A stretch of 33,456 nucleotides of DNA from Alphaproteobacteria bacterium (lineage in GTDB: Bacteria > Pseudomonadota > Alphaproteobacteria > RF32 > CAG-239), in the NCBI GenBank assembly GCA_015062435.1, contig SUUR01000017.1, positions 1-33,456 on the forward strand. Direction: 5' to 3'. The translations under genes and the position numbers were made by a program. Below are positions 1-8,105 of the stretch, piece by piece. Below the pieces are notes generated by a model, which saw only the letters and a program-made list of their open reading frames with translations, did not search any database and was not told the origin of the DNA. The number at the start of each line of letters is the position of its first letter. Position 1 is the stretch's first letter.

Positions 1-85
1 CAGGCAAAAAGTACATTCTGGCAGAAGCAAAGCTTGTGCAAAGAAAGACAACAACAGCTCCAAGAACAACGGATATTCTTGCCAT
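1..85 (-). CDS. 5' end of a secreted-protein gene, cut by the window edge
   Basis: On the minus strand an ATG at 85 opens 28 codons that run off the left edge. The peptide starts MARISVVLGAVVVFL and has an n-region Arg, a hydrophobic core and an A-S-A type cleavage site near residue 22, so it reads as a Sec signal peptide followed by RMYFLP. A purine-rich GGGGGCGGAG lies directly before the ATG, and an in-frame TAG 12 nt upstream rules out a longer start. A strong promoter lies just upstream (119-170) and carries the CGTCCACC box shared with the Cys-rich genes at the other end of the window. The mature part is not visible, so no family can be given. Confidence 0.6.
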   Translation of the reverse strand, partial: MARISVVLGAVVVFLCTSFASARMYFLP

Positions 86-118
86 CTCCGCCCCCTATAA
101 TTTAACCTCACTAATTAT

Positions 119-170
119 AGGATATATTTTTATTACCTAATTGTCAATAAATAATTACACACGGTGGACG
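119..170 (-). promoter_or_regulatory. Promoter with CGTCCACC box for the left-edge gene
   Basis: Reading the minus strand: box CGTCCACC at 170-163, 15 nt, -35 TTGACA at 147-142, 17 nt, -10 TATCCT at 124-119. The predicted start is near 112, giving a leader of about 27 nt. Box, -35 and -10 have exactly the spacing seen in both promoters at 33159-33290. A better -10 match, TATAAT at 119-114, is present but would need a 22-nt spacer. Confidence 0.6.
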
Positions 171-191
171 GAATTGTTTTATTTATATACT

Positions 192-229
192 AAAACAGCC
201 CGAGCAGTTTGACTACCGGGGCTGTTTTT
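192..229 (-). terminator. Rho-independent terminator of the aminotransferase gene
   Basis: Arms AAAACAGCCC (192-201) and GGGCTGTTTT (218-227) form a 10-bp stem with a 16-nt loop. T residues follow the stem in both directions, so it could act bidirectionally, but the only gene ending here is the minus-strand one at 260. Confidence 0.75.
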
Positions 230-259
230 AGTGCTTATCAAAAAGTCTGACTACATTAA

Positions 260-1420
260 TTATGCAGCTTTTGACTTTTTGCTTGCAGCAAAAGTATTCA
301 TTGTTTGAATTATATAGTCTAAATCTTCATTATCCAAATATGGTGTCATTGGAATAGAAAGAACTGTTTTTGATAATTTCTCACAAACAGGCAAGCTACG
401 TGTATTCCATTTTGTATATGCAGTTTGAGTATTAACCGGACGAGGATAATAGGCACCGCAAGGAATACCATTATCTTTTAAGTATGCCATTAGTTCATCT
501 CTATCTTCACAATAAATTGTATACAATCCATATGCTGATTGGCAATTATCTAAGACTTTTTGTTTTCCGAAGTAGCTGTCTAATTCATTATCATAACGCT
601 TGGCAACACGAACTCTTTCTTTAAGTTCTTGCTCAAATACCGTCAATTTTTGTAACAACACAGCTCCTTGAAATGAGTTCAAACGACCGGTAATACCTAA
701 ACGTACATTATCATAATGATCTGCCGGACTCATACCATGTACTCGACAGGATTTTACCAATTCGTTTTCTTCATTGTTGTTTGTAAATACAGCACCACCA
801 TCTCCATAACAACCCAATGGTTTGGTCGGATAGAATGATGTTGCACTCATATCTGCGATAGAACAAGATCTTTTGCCTTTATATATTGAGCCGTATGATT
901 GACAAGAATCTGACAATACTTTCATACCATTGGCATGAGCAATTTTGATAATCTCATCATAATCACAAGGTGAACCGAAAATATCCACAGGGATTACTGC
1001 TTTGAGATTGAGTTTTCCTTCTTTTTTAACTTCATCAATAGCTCTTTGCAAATCTTTCGGATCCATATTGAATGTATTTGGATCTGAATCTACAAAAATA
1101 GGAGTTGCACCTAACAAAACAGGAGCTTCTGCCGAAGCAACGAATGTGAATGATGAAACAAAAACAGCATCTCCCGGTTTGACATCCCAAGCCATGAGTG
1201 CCAAAGTTAATGCATCTGTACCGGAACCGCAAGTAGAACAATATTTGGTGCCGGAAAAGGCTGCCAATTTATCATCTAATTCTTTGGTTTCAGGTCCCTG
1301 ACAATATGCTCCATGATTCAAGATTGCCTTAAAAGCATTTAAAAACTTATCTTGTCCGATAACATTTTGTGATGTTTTGCAGTCAAATAACATTATTGGT
1401 TTAGATGGTTTGTTACTCAT
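260..1420 (-). CDS. DegT/DnrJ/EryC1/StrS-family PLP aminotransferase
   Basis: A 386-residue fold-type I aminotransferase of the sugar aminotransferase (DegT/DnrJ/EryC1/StrS) family. Such enzymes transfer an amino group, usually from glutamate, to a keto-sugar nucleotide for LPS, O-antigen or capsule sugars. Visible landmarks are the PLP-phosphate region GSGTDALTLAL, the Asp-x-x-Gln pair in DSCQSYG (near 171-174) and the Schiff-base lysine in FYPTKPLG (near residue 200), followed by GDGGAVFT. The start at 1420 is chosen over an in-frame ATG at 1450: AAAGGAACAGGAA precedes it, and the promoter at 1459-1486 would start transcription at about 1452, almost on the longer start. It stands alone; the sugar substrate cannot be read from context. 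Confidence 0.9.
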   Translation of the reverse strand: MSNKPSKPIMLFDCKTSQNVIGQDKFLNAFKAILNHGAYCQGPETKELDDKLAAFSGTKYCSTCGSGTDALTLALMAWDVKPGDAVFVSSFTFVASAEAPVLLGATPIFVDSDPNTFNMDPKDLQRAIDEVKKEGKLNLKAVIPVDIFGSPCDYDEIIKIAHANGMKVLSDSCQSYGSIYKGKRSCSIADMSATSFYPTKPLGCYGDGGAVFTNNNEENELVKSCRVHGMSPADHYDNVRLGITGRLNSFQGAVLLQKLTVFEQELKERVRVAKRYDNELDSYFGKQKVLDNCQSAYGLYTIYCEDRDELMAYLKDNGIPCGAYYPRPVNTQTAYTKWNTRSLPVCEKLSKTVLSIPMTPYLDNEDLDYIIQTMNTFAASKKSKAA

Positions 1421-1458
1421 TGTTTCCTGTTCCTTTTCTTTAATTTTCAACTTCCGGC

Positions 1459-1486
1459 ATTATAAAATAATTTCGAACCTTTGCAA
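1459..1486 (-). promoter_or_regulatory. Promoter of the aminotransferase gene
   Basis: On the minus strand TTGCAA (1486-1481) is followed after 16 nt by a perfect TATAAT (1464-1459), about 40 nt upstream of the chosen start codon. It also argues for the shorter reading frame. Confidence 0.55.
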
Positions 1487-1551
1487 AACACAAAAGATTT
1501 CTGATTTGTAACAAAACATACCCAATAGGTAAAATTCAAATTTGAAAATGG

Positions 1552-1581
1552 TTGATTTAAGTTTTATTAGTGATATATTAT
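1552..1581 (+). promoter_or_regulatory. Possible promoter of mlaA-mlaC
   Basis: TTGATT (1552-1557), 18 nt, TATTAT (1576-1581). It lies about 30 nt upstream of the mlaA start in very AT-rich DNA, so chance matches are likely. Confidence 0.35.
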
Positions 1582-1610
1582 AAATAATGAATAAATCATG
1601 AGGTTGTGAG

Positions 1611-2399
1611 ATGAATATGTTGAAAAAAATATTTGCCGTAGCATCTGTATTATTTGTGTCTGCTTGTGCTTTTGATGGTAAGATACATCGTCCGGAGGCT
1701 GAGGCTGATCCGTTTGAAAGTATAAACAGACCAATATTTAAATTTAACCAGCAATTTGATAAATATTTACTTAAACCTGCTGCAGAAGGGTATCGGGCAA
1801 TTACGACTCCTTTTATCAGAGAAAGAGTTAATTCAACATTGGCAACAACCGTAGAGCCTGTTTCCGCCGTTAATAATTTGCTACAAGGTGAACCTGTCGA
1901 TGCAGCTGTAAATGTTGCAAGATTTGCCATAAATGCAACTCTTGGTCTTGCAGGAATGTTTGATGTAGCTGAAGGTTGGGGATTAGAACCTCGACGAGCA
2001 ACAGTAAATGAAACTTTGGCAAAATGGTGCATTGTCGATGGTCCTTATATCGTATTGCCGTTTTTTGGTCCAAGCACCCCCAGAAGTGCTATTGCTTTAG
2101 CTACCGGTGCTGTGATGGATCCGGTATTTTGGTCAATATATGAAGATGCAAATGTCAGAAACAAAGTCGGTTTTTCATATGCGGCTCTTATTGCAATTGC
2201 AGCAAGAGAAAATGCTATGGAATTACTTGATGATCTGGAAAGAAATTCTGTTGACTTATATGCGGCAACACGTTCAGCTTATTTGCAAAATCTTAGCAAA
2301 TTACGTTGTTTTAATGATAAATCTGCTGATAGTGACGCTTATGATTTTGACTTTGGAATCGATGTGGAAGATGATGAATTTGAAAAAGCGGGTTATTAG
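1611..2399 (+). CDS. mlaA: MlaA/VacJ-family outer-membrane lipoprotein
   Basis: A 262-residue lipoprotein of the MlaA (VacJ) family, which sits in the outer membrane and removes misplaced phospholipids from its outer leaflet, passing them to the periplasmic carrier MlaC. The first 20 residues form a lipoprotein signal with lipobox VSAC. The family core follows: DPFESINRPIFKFN near 33-46, the helical VNVARFAINATLGLAGMFD and the LPFFGPSTPRSAI segment, near the usual family length. ATG 1611 has GAGG 7 nt upstream; ATG 1617 is a possible alternative. mlaC follows after 24 nt and the two share a terminator, so they form a two-gene operon. No MlaFEDB-type transporter genes are in the window. Confidence 0.93.
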   Translation: MNMLKKIFAVASVLFVSACAFDGKIHRPEAEADPFESINRPIFKFNQQFDKYLLKPAAEGYRAITTPFIRERVNSTLATTVEPVSAVNNLLQGEPVDAAVNVARFAINATLGLAGMFDVAEGWGLEPRRATVNETLAKWCIVDGPYIVLPFFGPSTPRSAIALATGAVMDPVFWSIYEDANVRNKVGFSYAALIAIAARENAMELLDDLERNSVDLYAATRSAYLQNLSKLRCFNDKSADSDAYDFDFGIDVEDDEFEKAGY

Positions 2400-2423
2400 T
2401 TGTAATTTAAGGAGAGACTTTTT

Positions 2424-3020
2424 ATGAAAAAATTTTTTGCGACATTTCTGGCCGTTTTTATGATGATGGCAACCTCTGTAAATGCAGAAACTGATGCTTC
2501 TAAGGCTGAAAGCTTTGTTAAAGATGTTACGGCAGAAGGAATTAAGGATATTATTAATGCTAATATCCCTCAAAAAGAAAAAGATGAACGTTTTGCAGAT
2601 CTTTTTAACAGAGCTTTGGATCTAGACTTCATTGGTCAATTTGTCTTGGGACGTTATTGGCGCACAGCAACTCCAGCTCAACGCAAAGAATTTATTTCTG
2701 TATACCGTCAACTCAATGTAAGTACATGGTCTAAACGTTTTGATGAATTTAAAGGAAAAGAGTTTATATTTAAAGGCACTACTCCCTCTAATTCTAAAGG
2801 ACAAGTATTTGTTAATACAATCGTTCCTATGGACGAAGGTGAACCAGCAAAAGTAGCTTGGCGTGTACGTGAAAAAAACGGAAACTATAAAGTGGTTGAT
2901 ATTGTTATTGAAAATGTCAGCTTGGCAATAACAGCTCGTAATGAATACAGCGCTTTTATAAAAAACAATTCAGGAAATGTAGATGCATTGATTACGAATC
3001 TAAAATCGAAAATCCAGTAA
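2424..3020 (+). CDS. mlaC: MlaC-family periplasmic phospholipid-binding protein
   Basis: A 198-residue protein of the MlaC/Ttg2D (toluene tolerance) family, a soluble periplasmic carrier moving phospholipids between MlaA and the inner-membrane Mla complex. It has a Sec signal ending VNA-ET near residue 22. The family pattern is visible: a helical N-terminus, LDLDFIGQFVLGRYWRTATP near residues 67-86, then the beta-sheet region ending in KVVDIVIENVSLAITARNEY. AAGGAGA lies 8-9 nt before the ATG, a strong ribosome site. It is the second gene after mlaA, and a strong bidirectional terminator follows directly after the stop. Confidence 0.9.
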   Translation: MKKFFATFLAVFMMMATSVNAETDASKAESFVKDVTAEGIKDIINANIPQKEKDERFADLFNRALDLDFIGQFVLGRYWRTATPAQRKEFISVYRQLNVSTWSKRFDEFKGKEFIFKGTTPSNSKGQVFVNTIVPMDEGEPAKVAWRVREKNGNYKVVDIVIENVSLAITARNEYSAFIKNNSGNVDALITNLKSKIQ

Positions 3021-3024
3021 AAAA

Positions 3025-3051
3025 ACGGAATCGAAAGATTCCGTTTTTTTT
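3025..3051. terminator. Bidirectional terminator between mlaC and the convergent gene
   Basis: Arms ACGGAATC (3025-3032) and GATTCCGT (3037-3044) around a GAAA tetraloop, with T8 after it on the plus strand and the complementary run of A giving T6 on the minus strand. It serves mlaC and the gene ending at 3069. Confidence 0.9.
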
Positions 3052-3068
3052 GAAGTTTAACAAACATG

Positions 3069-3596
3069 TTACTTGCTTAATTCCTTCAGCACTTTTTTAT
3101 CAACCATCTTAGAATGTTCTTTGGAAATCATTATGTTTATTGTTTCCAAACAGCAATCTTCTTTTGCGAATGATAGTGCTTCCTTAAACACTGAAACAAA
3201 ATCAGTAGTATTAAATTCAGCACTTACGCAAAGAGGATACATTGATACTGTTTTCAAATTATAAGCATCTGCAAAAATAAAAAGCTCTTTTAGCCCTTTA
3301 AGCATGCTATTCTTAATTTGCACGACATCTTCTTTTCCTCCACAGCAAATAACAAAGACCAATTTGCGAGCATTACCGCCAAAAGCATCAAAACACAGCA
3401 CATCTCCCTGTTTTAAAGGTTTTTGAGCTAATTGCTTGGATATGCGATAATCGGCGAACTTGCGAACACCTCTAGAACCGGCAATATCAACTTCAGTCAT
3501 TTCTTTGCTAAAGTAGAAATGTTCCGAACTACAAGCCAAAATGTAGGCATCTGAAATTTCTGAACTCAGAAAACCATGTTTGATATTAACTTTCAT
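3069..3596 (-). CDS. Uncharacterised 175-residue protein, possibly macro-domain-like
   Basis: I do not recognise this protein with confidence. It has no signal peptide or membrane segment and looks cytosolic. The alternating strands and helices (VLCFDAFGG, KLVFVICCGG, then a helix, KTVSMYPLCV, a helix, INIMI) suggest a Rossmann- or macro-like alpha/beta fold. The order 'short strand, Gly-Gly, helix, strand with P, helix, strand' resembles macro domains, but the family's NAAN-type motif is not present. It ends KKVLKELSK. No Shine-Dalgarno is visible before ATG 3596. It lies 90 nt downstream of comEC on the same strand and ends at the shared terminator. Confidence 0.6.
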   Translation of the reverse strand: MKVNIKHGFLSSEISDAYILACSSEHFYFSKEMTEVDIAGSRGVRKFADYRISKQLAQKPLKQGDVLCFDAFGGNARKLVFVICCGGKEDVVQIKNSMLKGLKELFIFADAYNLKTVSMYPLCVSAEFNTTDFVSVFKEALSFAKEDCCLETINIMISKEHSKMVDKKVLKELSK

Positions 3597-3686
3597 AACA
3601 ATAATTTTAAAAAAATTTATTTACTAATTTTGATACGTTGGGGAATTTATCACATTAGAAAGTATTCAAGCAAGAAGGTTTTGCAG

Positions 3687-5738
3687 TTATTCAATAAGAT
3701 ATTTTTTATTCCAAATACGTTTGCCTGTGATATCATTGCTATAAATAACTTTAAGTTTCGGATTAAGATAAATTGCAACACTGTCATCTTTATTATCTAT
3801 CGTTTTGTTATTTATGAAAACTTTATACTCCTTAGTGATTCTAACGATGTTTTTATATATGCAAAAATATTGGTTACACTTCAAATCTAACCACTCAGGA
3901 TTATAACGTTGTCCTTGCCAGATTTGTTTCAATTCTTTTTTCTGTTTTGAAGTAAGTTTATTTGATGCTGTTTTTTCTAACCAAAGGTGTTTGGTAAAAT
4001 TATTACCCACAGCAGGTAAAACAATCATATTATTCTCTTCTGATTTAACTGCCACCAAATTATTATTGGCACCAATCAATATATCAGGCTTTTGAACCAA
4101 ATAAAGACTGGAAAAACCAATAATTATCGGTATTATTCCCCACCAGCGCCATTTATGCTCCCAAATGCATAACCACAAACCTCCTAAAACTATTAGGACT
4201 AATCCCCATGTGGGCATTGATAAAACTTGTAGAGAAGCTTCCGGCTGAGAGCTTATGAAAGATGTAATATCATTTAAAATCTTTACACCATATCCGATAA
4301 TATATAAAAACGGAATATCCAAACCAAATGGTATTAAAATCAATGCAAATAATGTAAATGGCATTATTATCAAACCGATTATCGGACCGGATAAAAGATT
4401 GGTTATGGTGGTGTATATTGATATGCGGTTAAAATGATATATTGCAAAAGGAAGTGTTGCCAAACTTGCTATCAAATCAGCTAAGATTATCCCAACAATA
4501 TATATCGTAATAATTTTTATTGTTTTTATGAAGAAATTATCATCTCGATGGCACAACCAATTATTTAGCCTTACTGATATCTTCTCATAAAAAGCTATTA
4601 AAGCAACCACGGCAGCAAATGACATCTGAAAACTTGCTCCGATAAGTGCCTCCGGTGTGATAATTAACACCAAAAGTGCAGCCAATGAAATGGACTTCAT
4701 AGAGATGGCTCGACGATTAAATAAAACACCTAACAAGACAATAGTTGTCATTATAAAAGCTCTTTGTGCCGGTATCTCTATTCCGGATATCAATAAATAT
4801 ACTGTACTTATGATAAATGTAAAACCAACAGCTACTTTTTTGCTATCAAACCTTAGTGACAATTTGGGAATTGCGGCCATTATCAGCCGGATAAGAAAAA
4901 ACATAATACCGGCTATCAGACTCATATGCATACCTGAGATGGATAAAAAATGTGCCAAACCGGAGTTTCTGTATTTTTCAAGTTGTGTAGATTTTATACC
5001 ACTTTGTTCGCCGGCTAAAATGGCTGAAACTATTGAAGCTTCTTCTTGAGGTAATATTTTGTGTATATGACGGACAATTAAACTTCTTAAATTATTTATT
5101 TTGTTTATGCTATTGGTAAAAAAATCAGTATCGGATTTGCATTCTATCGGATATGCCGGACTTAAAGAATAACCATTACCGGATATTCCCTGATAAAAAT
5201 TATGTCTGTTAAATTGGTACCCGTATGGAATTTGTGCTTGAATATTAGGTTTTAGTTCTGCAACCATTTCTACACATTGCCCTGATTTGAAGGTTGGTTG
5301 CTTTTGGCGTAAAGTAATTTTATATCTACCGTTAATATTTTCTTGCTCAAAATTTTGAATGTTATCTAAAGTAAGACGAACATTACCTTTTGAATTAAAA
5401 TCAATTTTATTAATACGTCCTTGAAGATAGGTTTTAGTTATCGGTGAATGATAAATGTATGTTGATAAATAAAGTGTTCTTATTTGTATCCAACAAAAAC
5501 CTAATACAAAAATTGAACATAAACCGATAACTCTTAAAATACGATGGTGTTTTTTTAATAATAAAGCTAACAAAATAATACTTTCCACAATTGCCAGTGA
5601 TATCCACTTTGATGGCTCGGCAGAAAGAGAAAAATAAAAACCTATTCCACTACCAAAAAATACTGTATACCAGAGAGACCAACGTTCTCTCTCTAAATCT
5701 GCCTGTCTGCGAATATATGTAAAAAAACCTCTAAACAT
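3687..5738 (-). CDS. comEC: ComEC/Rec2-family DNA-uptake channel, lacking a C-terminal metallo-beta-lactamase domain
   Basis: A 683-residue polytopic inner-membrane protein of the ComEC/Rec2 family, which conducts single-stranded DNA into the cytoplasm during natural transformation. An N-terminal DUF4131-like part has membrane segments near 25-75 and a soluble beta-rich region (about 100-210). The Competence domain follows with the signature FLSISGMHMSLIAG near residue 270 and many transmembrane helices up to about 560. The last 120 residues are short and soluble with no HxHxDH metal motif, so the C-terminal beta-lactamase-like domain of the long forms is absent. Ribosome site weak (TAGAGTAG). 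dprA, a second transformation gene, lies at 19 kb. Confidence 0.88.
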   Translation of the reverse strand: MFRGFFTYIRRQADLERERWSLWYTVFFGSGIGFYFSLSAEPSKWISLAIVESIILLALLLKKHHRILRVIGLCSIFVLGFCWIQIRTLYLSTYIYHSPITKTYLQGRINKIDFNSKGNVRLTLDNIQNFEQENINGRYKITLRQKQPTFKSGQCVEMVAELKPNIQAQIPYGYQFNRHNFYQGISGNGYSLSPAYPIECKSDTDFFTNSINKINNLRSLIVRHIHKILPQEEASIVSAILAGEQSGIKSTQLEKYRNSGLAHFLSISGMHMSLIAGIMFFLIRLIMAAIPKLSLRFDSKKVAVGFTFIISTVYLLISGIEIPAQRAFIMTTIVLLGVLFNRRAISMKSISLAALLVLIITPEALIGASFQMSFAAVVALIAFYEKISVRLNNWLCHRDDNFFIKTIKIITIYIVGIILADLIASLATLPFAIYHFNRISIYTTITNLLSGPIIGLIIMPFTLFALILIPFGLDIPFLYIIGYGVKILNDITSFISSQPEASLQVLSMPTWGLVLIVLGGLWLCIWEHKWRWWGIIPIIIGFSSLYLVQKPDILIGANNNLVAVKSEENNMIVLPAVGNNFTKHLWLEKTASNKLTSKQKKELKQIWQGQRYNPEWLDLKCNQYFCIYKNIVRITKEYKVFINNKTIDNKDDSVAIYLNPKLKVIYSNDITGKRIWNKKYLIE

Positions 5739-5817
5739 ACAACTACTCTAAAATATATATTTTATTTTTGCAATAAATTAACTATTGCATGATATAGAAT
5801 ATGGTAGGAGACTGAAT

Positions 5818-6078
5818 ATGAAAAAAATTCTTTTATTAATTTTGTTGTTTTCTGTGATATTGTCAACAGCCAATGCCAAAGTTACATTAGTTGTTGATTG
5901 GAAATCTGAAATGCCTAAACGTGTGAATAATGAAAAAATGGAACCAACTTCTTGTGAAACAAAATGTTTAGGATATAGCATTAAAACAACTTATTGTTAT
6001 GACTATGAAAAAATGTTACAAAGTTGTCCGGAATACGGTTGTAGTCATTATTATAAATGTGTTACCAGAGAACAATAG
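5818..6078 (+). CDS. Small secreted Cys-rich protein
   Basis: An 86-residue secreted protein of no known function. The Sec signal is MKKILLLILLFSVILSTANA and the mature part is about 66 residues. It carries six cysteines, all in the C-terminal half: TSCETKC, LGYSIKTTYC, SCPEYGC, YYKC. The spacing C-(x)-GY-x5-C ... SCP ... YKC resembles the N-terminal module of the larger Cys-rich proteins at 9320 and 32934 (C..MGYTK...DC ... CPFD ... YC), so it may be a single-module relative; this is inference from motif order. TAGGAG lies 7 nt before ATG 5818; an in-frame ATG at 5785 lacks a site and would spoil the signal peptide. It converges on lpxB with one base between the stops and no terminator. Confidence 0.75.
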   Translation: MKKILLLILLFSVILSTANAKVTLVVDWKSEMPKRVNNEKMEPTSCETKCLGYSIKTTYCYDYEKMLQSCPEYGCSHYYKCVTREQ

Positions 6079-6079
6079 C

Positions 6080-7252
6080 TTATGATTTTCGAGAAATGAA
6101 ATTCAAGACAAAATCAGCAGCATTCTCACTCGGAGTTTGATTACCGTTGCTTAAAGTATCTTTTACTTTTGTAAAACCTGACATTTCTCGCTCAAACAAA
6201 TCTTCTTTTTTCAGTAATTCCAGTGTTGTGTGACTTATAGTTCCTGATGTGCATTGTTCTTGCAACAATTCCGGCACAATCAGCCTTCCCAACATTATAT
6301 TGGTAAGATTCACAAATTGTATTTTCATAATCTTACCCACAATCCATGCTGTTAAAGCCGAAACCTTATAAGCAACCAAATGCGGTATCTTGCAAATTGC
6401 TAATTCCAAAGCAACTGTACCGGAAGCGGCTATTGATACTTCTGATGCCTGAAAAGCATTGTAACGATCAGCTTGTGTATCAACAACCAGAATCGGAAGA
6501 TTGCTTTCTGAAATAATTTGTTTAACTTTAGCTGATACGGTTTTTACTGTCGGAATCACAAAATAGAAATCAGAATCATGTGATAATAACTGTTTGGCGC
6601 TTTCTAAAAATATAGGCAACAATTTAACAACTTCTGTTTTTCTGGATCCGGGAAGCAAGGTAACAATTCTTTTATTTTGAGAAATGTTGTACTGTCGGCG
6701 AAACTTTTCACCATCGGCAAAAAGTGCCTCACTCTCAATAACAGGGTGCCCTACAAAAACCGTTTCTAAATTATATGGTGTAAAATATTTGGGTTCTTGC
6801 GGAAGTAAAGTCATCAGCGCATCTATATATTTATACATGGTCTTAGCACGTTTTTTCTTCCACGCCCATACTTGCGGTGCAACATAGTGTAATTGAGGAA
6901 TACCGGTTTTTAACTTGCGCAAACGCTTATGAACTCTGGCACAAAAACTCCAACTGTCTATTGTTATGACAACATCCGGACGAATACGAATGATATCATC
7001 AACCGTATTTTTAATATGTTTTAAAACTTTAGGGATACTGGGAATAACCTCAACCAACCCCATAATTGCCAGATCGGATATATCAAAAAGAGAGTACAAT
7101 CCCTCTGCTTCCATAGTATCTCCACCAAGACCAAAAAACTCAACATTATCATCGGTTTTTGCTCTTAAGGCTCGCATAAAACGAGATCCCAATAAATCTC
7201 CTGACGGCTCTCCGGCAATGAGGTATACTTTTAACTTATTTGAACTGCTCAT
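6080..7252 (-). CDS. lpxB: Lipid-A-disaccharide synthase
   Basis: A 390-residue LpxB, a GT19 glycosyltransferase that joins UDP-2,3-diacylglucosamine and lipid X into the lipid A disaccharide at the inner face of the cytoplasmic membrane. Recognised by VYLIAGEPSGDLLGSRFM near the N-terminus, FFGLGGDTMEAEGL, the YVAPQVWAWKKKRAKTM segment near 125-140, FVGHPVIE, LLPGSRKTEV near 200 and the C-terminal SGTVALELA. Its start lies inside lpxI (17-nt overlap) with GGGAG upstream, so the two are translationally coupled. Last gene of the lpxA-lpxI-lpxB unit. Confidence 0.95.
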   Translation of the reverse strand: MSSSNKLKVYLIAGEPSGDLLGSRFMRALRAKTDDNVEFFGLGGDTMEAEGLYSLFDISDLAIMGLVEVIPSIPKVLKHIKNTVDDIIRIRPDVVITIDSWSFCARVHKRLRKLKTGIPQLHYVAPQVWAWKKKRAKTMYKYIDALMTLLPQEPKYFTPYNLETVFVGHPVIESEALFADGEKFRRQYNISQNKRIVTLLPGSRKTEVVKLLPIFLESAKQLLSHDSDFYFVIPTVKTVSAKVKQIISESNLPILVVDTQADRYNAFQASEVSIAASGTVALELAICKIPHLVAYKVSALTAWIVGKIMKIQFVNLTNIMLGRLIVPELLQEQCTSGTISHTTLELLKKEDLFEREMSGFTKVKDTLSNGNQTPSENAADFVLNFISRKS

Positions 7253-8084
7253 CAGGAGTTACTCCCATAATAAAAATACCATATTTATCTGCAAGTTTTA
7301 TAACTTTATCTTCATCTACAATCAAGCTATTGCCACTATGAACAACGACACCTCTTAAACCAGTTTCGTATGCTCTTTCAATAGTGCGTGTTCCGATAGT
7401 GGGTAAATCTATACGCATATCTTGTTGTGGTTTGCGTAATTTGAGCAAAATACCTCCATTACCTTTACGGCGGTATTCTCCACATCGTCGGATAAGTTCA
7501 TCTGTTCCCTCGATACCTTCAACTCCCAATACCAGACCTTGCTGAACAATAACTGCCTGACCAACATCAAGACGACCTAATTCTGTTGCAACTTCCATTG
7601 CTCTGGTTATATCGGCAATAGCTTGTTTATCCGGCTTATGTTTACCCATAACACCTGATTTGGCAAGCAATTCTGTCATTACTTCATGAACACCTTTAAC
7701 GCACATTCCATCTGACTCAATTTCTGCAACCAAAGCTCGAAGGATACCATCATCCCCTAAAGATTTGGCTCCTATTTTGGCAAAAAATGCCGTTGTGCGA
7801 AGATCCGGAACCAAATCAAAAAAACTTGGTCTGCGGATCGTACCAATCATAACTACATCTTGAACTTTTTCATCGGCGAAACGTTTAAATCCCGTACCGG
7901 CTTGACCGATTCTTATCCATTGGTGAGGTATATCTGATTGAGCAGTAAAAAAACTCTTATCAGCATTTCCCTCTATTGCCAAAACAAAGAACTCCTGCCC
8001 TTTTTGTTGGCAATGCCGAACTAATTGTGCCGGTATGCTTCCGCCTCCGGCAATTATTCCTAATTTGCGATTAGAGGTGTTCAT
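7236..8084 (-). CDS. lpxI: UDP-2,3-diacylglucosamine pyrophosphatase, LpxI type
   Basis: A 282-residue LpxI (formerly DUF1009), which hydrolyses UDP-2,3-diacylglucosamine to lipid X and UMP. It replaces the unrelated LpxH and is typical of alphaproteobacteria. Visible landmarks are the N-terminal LGIIAGGGSIPAQLV, IGTIRRPSFFDLVPDL near 95-110, the C-terminal-domain strand GQAVIVQQGLVLGVEGIEGTDELI and DLPTIGTRTIE near 230. GAGGAG precedes the ATG by 4 nt. It sits 21 nt after lpxA and overlaps lpxB, giving three consecutive lipid A steps in one transcript. Confidence 0.95.
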   Translation of the reverse strand: MNTSNRKLGIIAGGGSIPAQLVRHCQQKGQEFFVLAIEGNADKSFFTAQSDIPHQWIRIGQAGTGFKRFADEKVQDVVMIGTIRRPSFFDLVPDLRTTAFFAKIGAKSLGDDGILRALVAEIESDGMCVKGVHEVMTELLAKSGVMGKHKPDKQAIADITRAMEVATELGRLDVGQAVIVQQGLVLGVEGIEGTDELIRRCGEYRRKGNGGILLKLRKPQQDMRIDLPTIGTRTIERAYETGLRGVVVHSGNSLIVDEDKVIKLADKYGIFIMGVTPDEQFK

Positions 8085-8105
8085 TTTGCTCCTCAGGTAT
8101 AAAAA

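Noticed and set aside
1460..2032. 190-residue minus-strand open frame over mlaA
   Set aside because: It lies antisense to the clear mlaA gene, has no family features and no ribosome site.
3576..3890. 104-residue plus-strand open frame over the comEC 3' end
   Set aside because: It is antisense to comEC, AT-driven and without a ribosome site.
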